Assembly (NCBI GenBank): GCA_947306845.1
Contig: CAMZHP010000248.1
Span: forward strand, 1 to 5,133
Reading direction: 5' to 3'
Origin: an uncultured Prevotellaceae bacterium
GTDB lineage: Bacteria; Bacteroidota; Bacteroidia; Bacteroidales; Bacteroidaceae
DNA length: 5,133 bases
A model generated the notes under the pieces. That model searched no databases. It had not been told where the DNA came from and worked only from the letters and a program-made list of their open reading frames with translations. Shown one piece after another: positions 4,777-5,133 of this stretch; the stretch's first letter is position 1, and each line of letters begins with the position of its first letter. A program made the position numbers and the translations under genes.

Positions 4777-5133
4777 TTATTTCAGAGGTGTCAACTTTTT
4801 ACGGTTGTTGTTGAGAATACTCGGAAGTGTGCTGCCTTGTTTCACACGCTTCTTCGTTCCATACTGATTGCCATAAGGCCATGAGGTGGCCTGACTTATA
4901 CCGTCTGGGTCGGTGAAGAAACGGAATGTGCCAACATCAACAATCTTTTCTTCAGGATCGTATCCTTTTTCTTTCATGACGAAACCTACTGTCAAATCCT
5001 TAATACCATTAGCGGTCTTTGTGCCAGAAACAATATAAACCCATTTGTACGGAATAGTATAACTTTCTCCTGCCTCATTTGTTTCATAGCTTTCTCCTGT
5101 CTGGTCAAAAAAGATGGTAAAATTATTGCCTGT
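4777..5133 (-). CDS. C-terminal 118 residues of an unrecognised protein, cut by right edge
   Basis: The frame enters open at the right edge and ends with TAA at 4777-4779, giving 118 codons; the true start is outside the window, so the internal TTG at 4995 is not the start. I do not recognise the family. The N-terminal half of the fragment alternates hydrophobic and polar residues like a beta-rich domain (FTIFFDQ, YTIPYKWVYIVSG, DLTVGFVM, VDVGTFRFF). The end is basic and polar (GTKKRVKQG, NNNRKKLTPLK). A short in-frame echo, GESYET then GESYTI, corresponds to CTTTCTCCTG(C/T)CT occurring twice (5063-5075 and 5090-5102). No membrane segment is seen. It converges on the CotH gene, 122 bases away, and so is not part of that operon. 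Confidence 0.7.
   Translation of the reverse strand, partial: TGNNFTIFFDQTGESYETNEAGESYTIPYKWVYIVSGTKTANGIKDLTVGFVMKEKGYDPEEKIVDVGTFRFFTDPDGISQATSWPYGNQYGTKKRVKQGSTLPSILNNNRKKLTPLK

Noticed and set aside
4993..4995. TTG as a start for the right-edge gene
   Set aside because: The frame stays open from 4995 to the window edge with protein-like sequence, so the start is outside.

Overview
The window looks like a chromosomal segment from a member of the Bacteroidales (Bacteroides/Prevotella type). Three things point this way. The leaders are A-rich with almost no Shine-Dalgarno sequences, there are matches to the Bacteroidetes -7 promoter box TAnnTTTG, and the encoded families (secreted C45-type Ntn hydrolase, secreted EEP-family phosphoesterase, CotH-type kinase-like protein) are common in that order. 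Genus cannot be fixed from the sequence alone.

Layout. Bases 1-1346 (minus strand) carry an almost complete secreted C45 / isopenicillin-N-acyltransferase-like Ntn hydrolase that runs to the left edge. It is open for 448 codons and the edge cuts the next codon. A divergent intergenic region (1347-1619) holds a -7 box and long leader for that gene, with a 7-bp dyad beside the box and nested inverted repeats in the leader. It also holds a compact promoter facing right. Bases 1620-4654 (plus strand) form a probable three-gene operon: a 126-residue charged cytoplasmic protein of unknown function (1620-2000), a secreted endonuclease/exonuclease/phosphatase (EEP) family enzyme that starts inside the upstream stop codon (1997-2923), and, after a 66-bp spacer of 8-bp repeats, a secreted CotH-family protein (2990-4654) with a Gly/Phe/Pro/Met-rich insertion. 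A 122-bp convergent spacer (4655-4776) is largely a long imperfect inverted repeat of a widely recurring intergenic type. Bases 4777-5133 (minus strand) are the last 118 codons of an unrecognised gene entering from the right.

How the genes may work together. The EEP enzyme and the CotH protein both carry signal peptides, so a possible phosphoryl-group writer and a possible phosphoester hydrolase would be made from one transcript and exported to the same compartment. The 126-residue protein has no export signal and its role is open. The pairing is an inference from gene order; no substrate is visible. The most distinctive points are the CotH insertion, the Ser in place of the usual catalytic-loop Asn in the CotH domain, the translationally coupled orphan gene, and the structured, dyad-containing upstream region of the C45 gene. 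I see no tRNA, rRNA, CRISPR array, transposase or phage gene.
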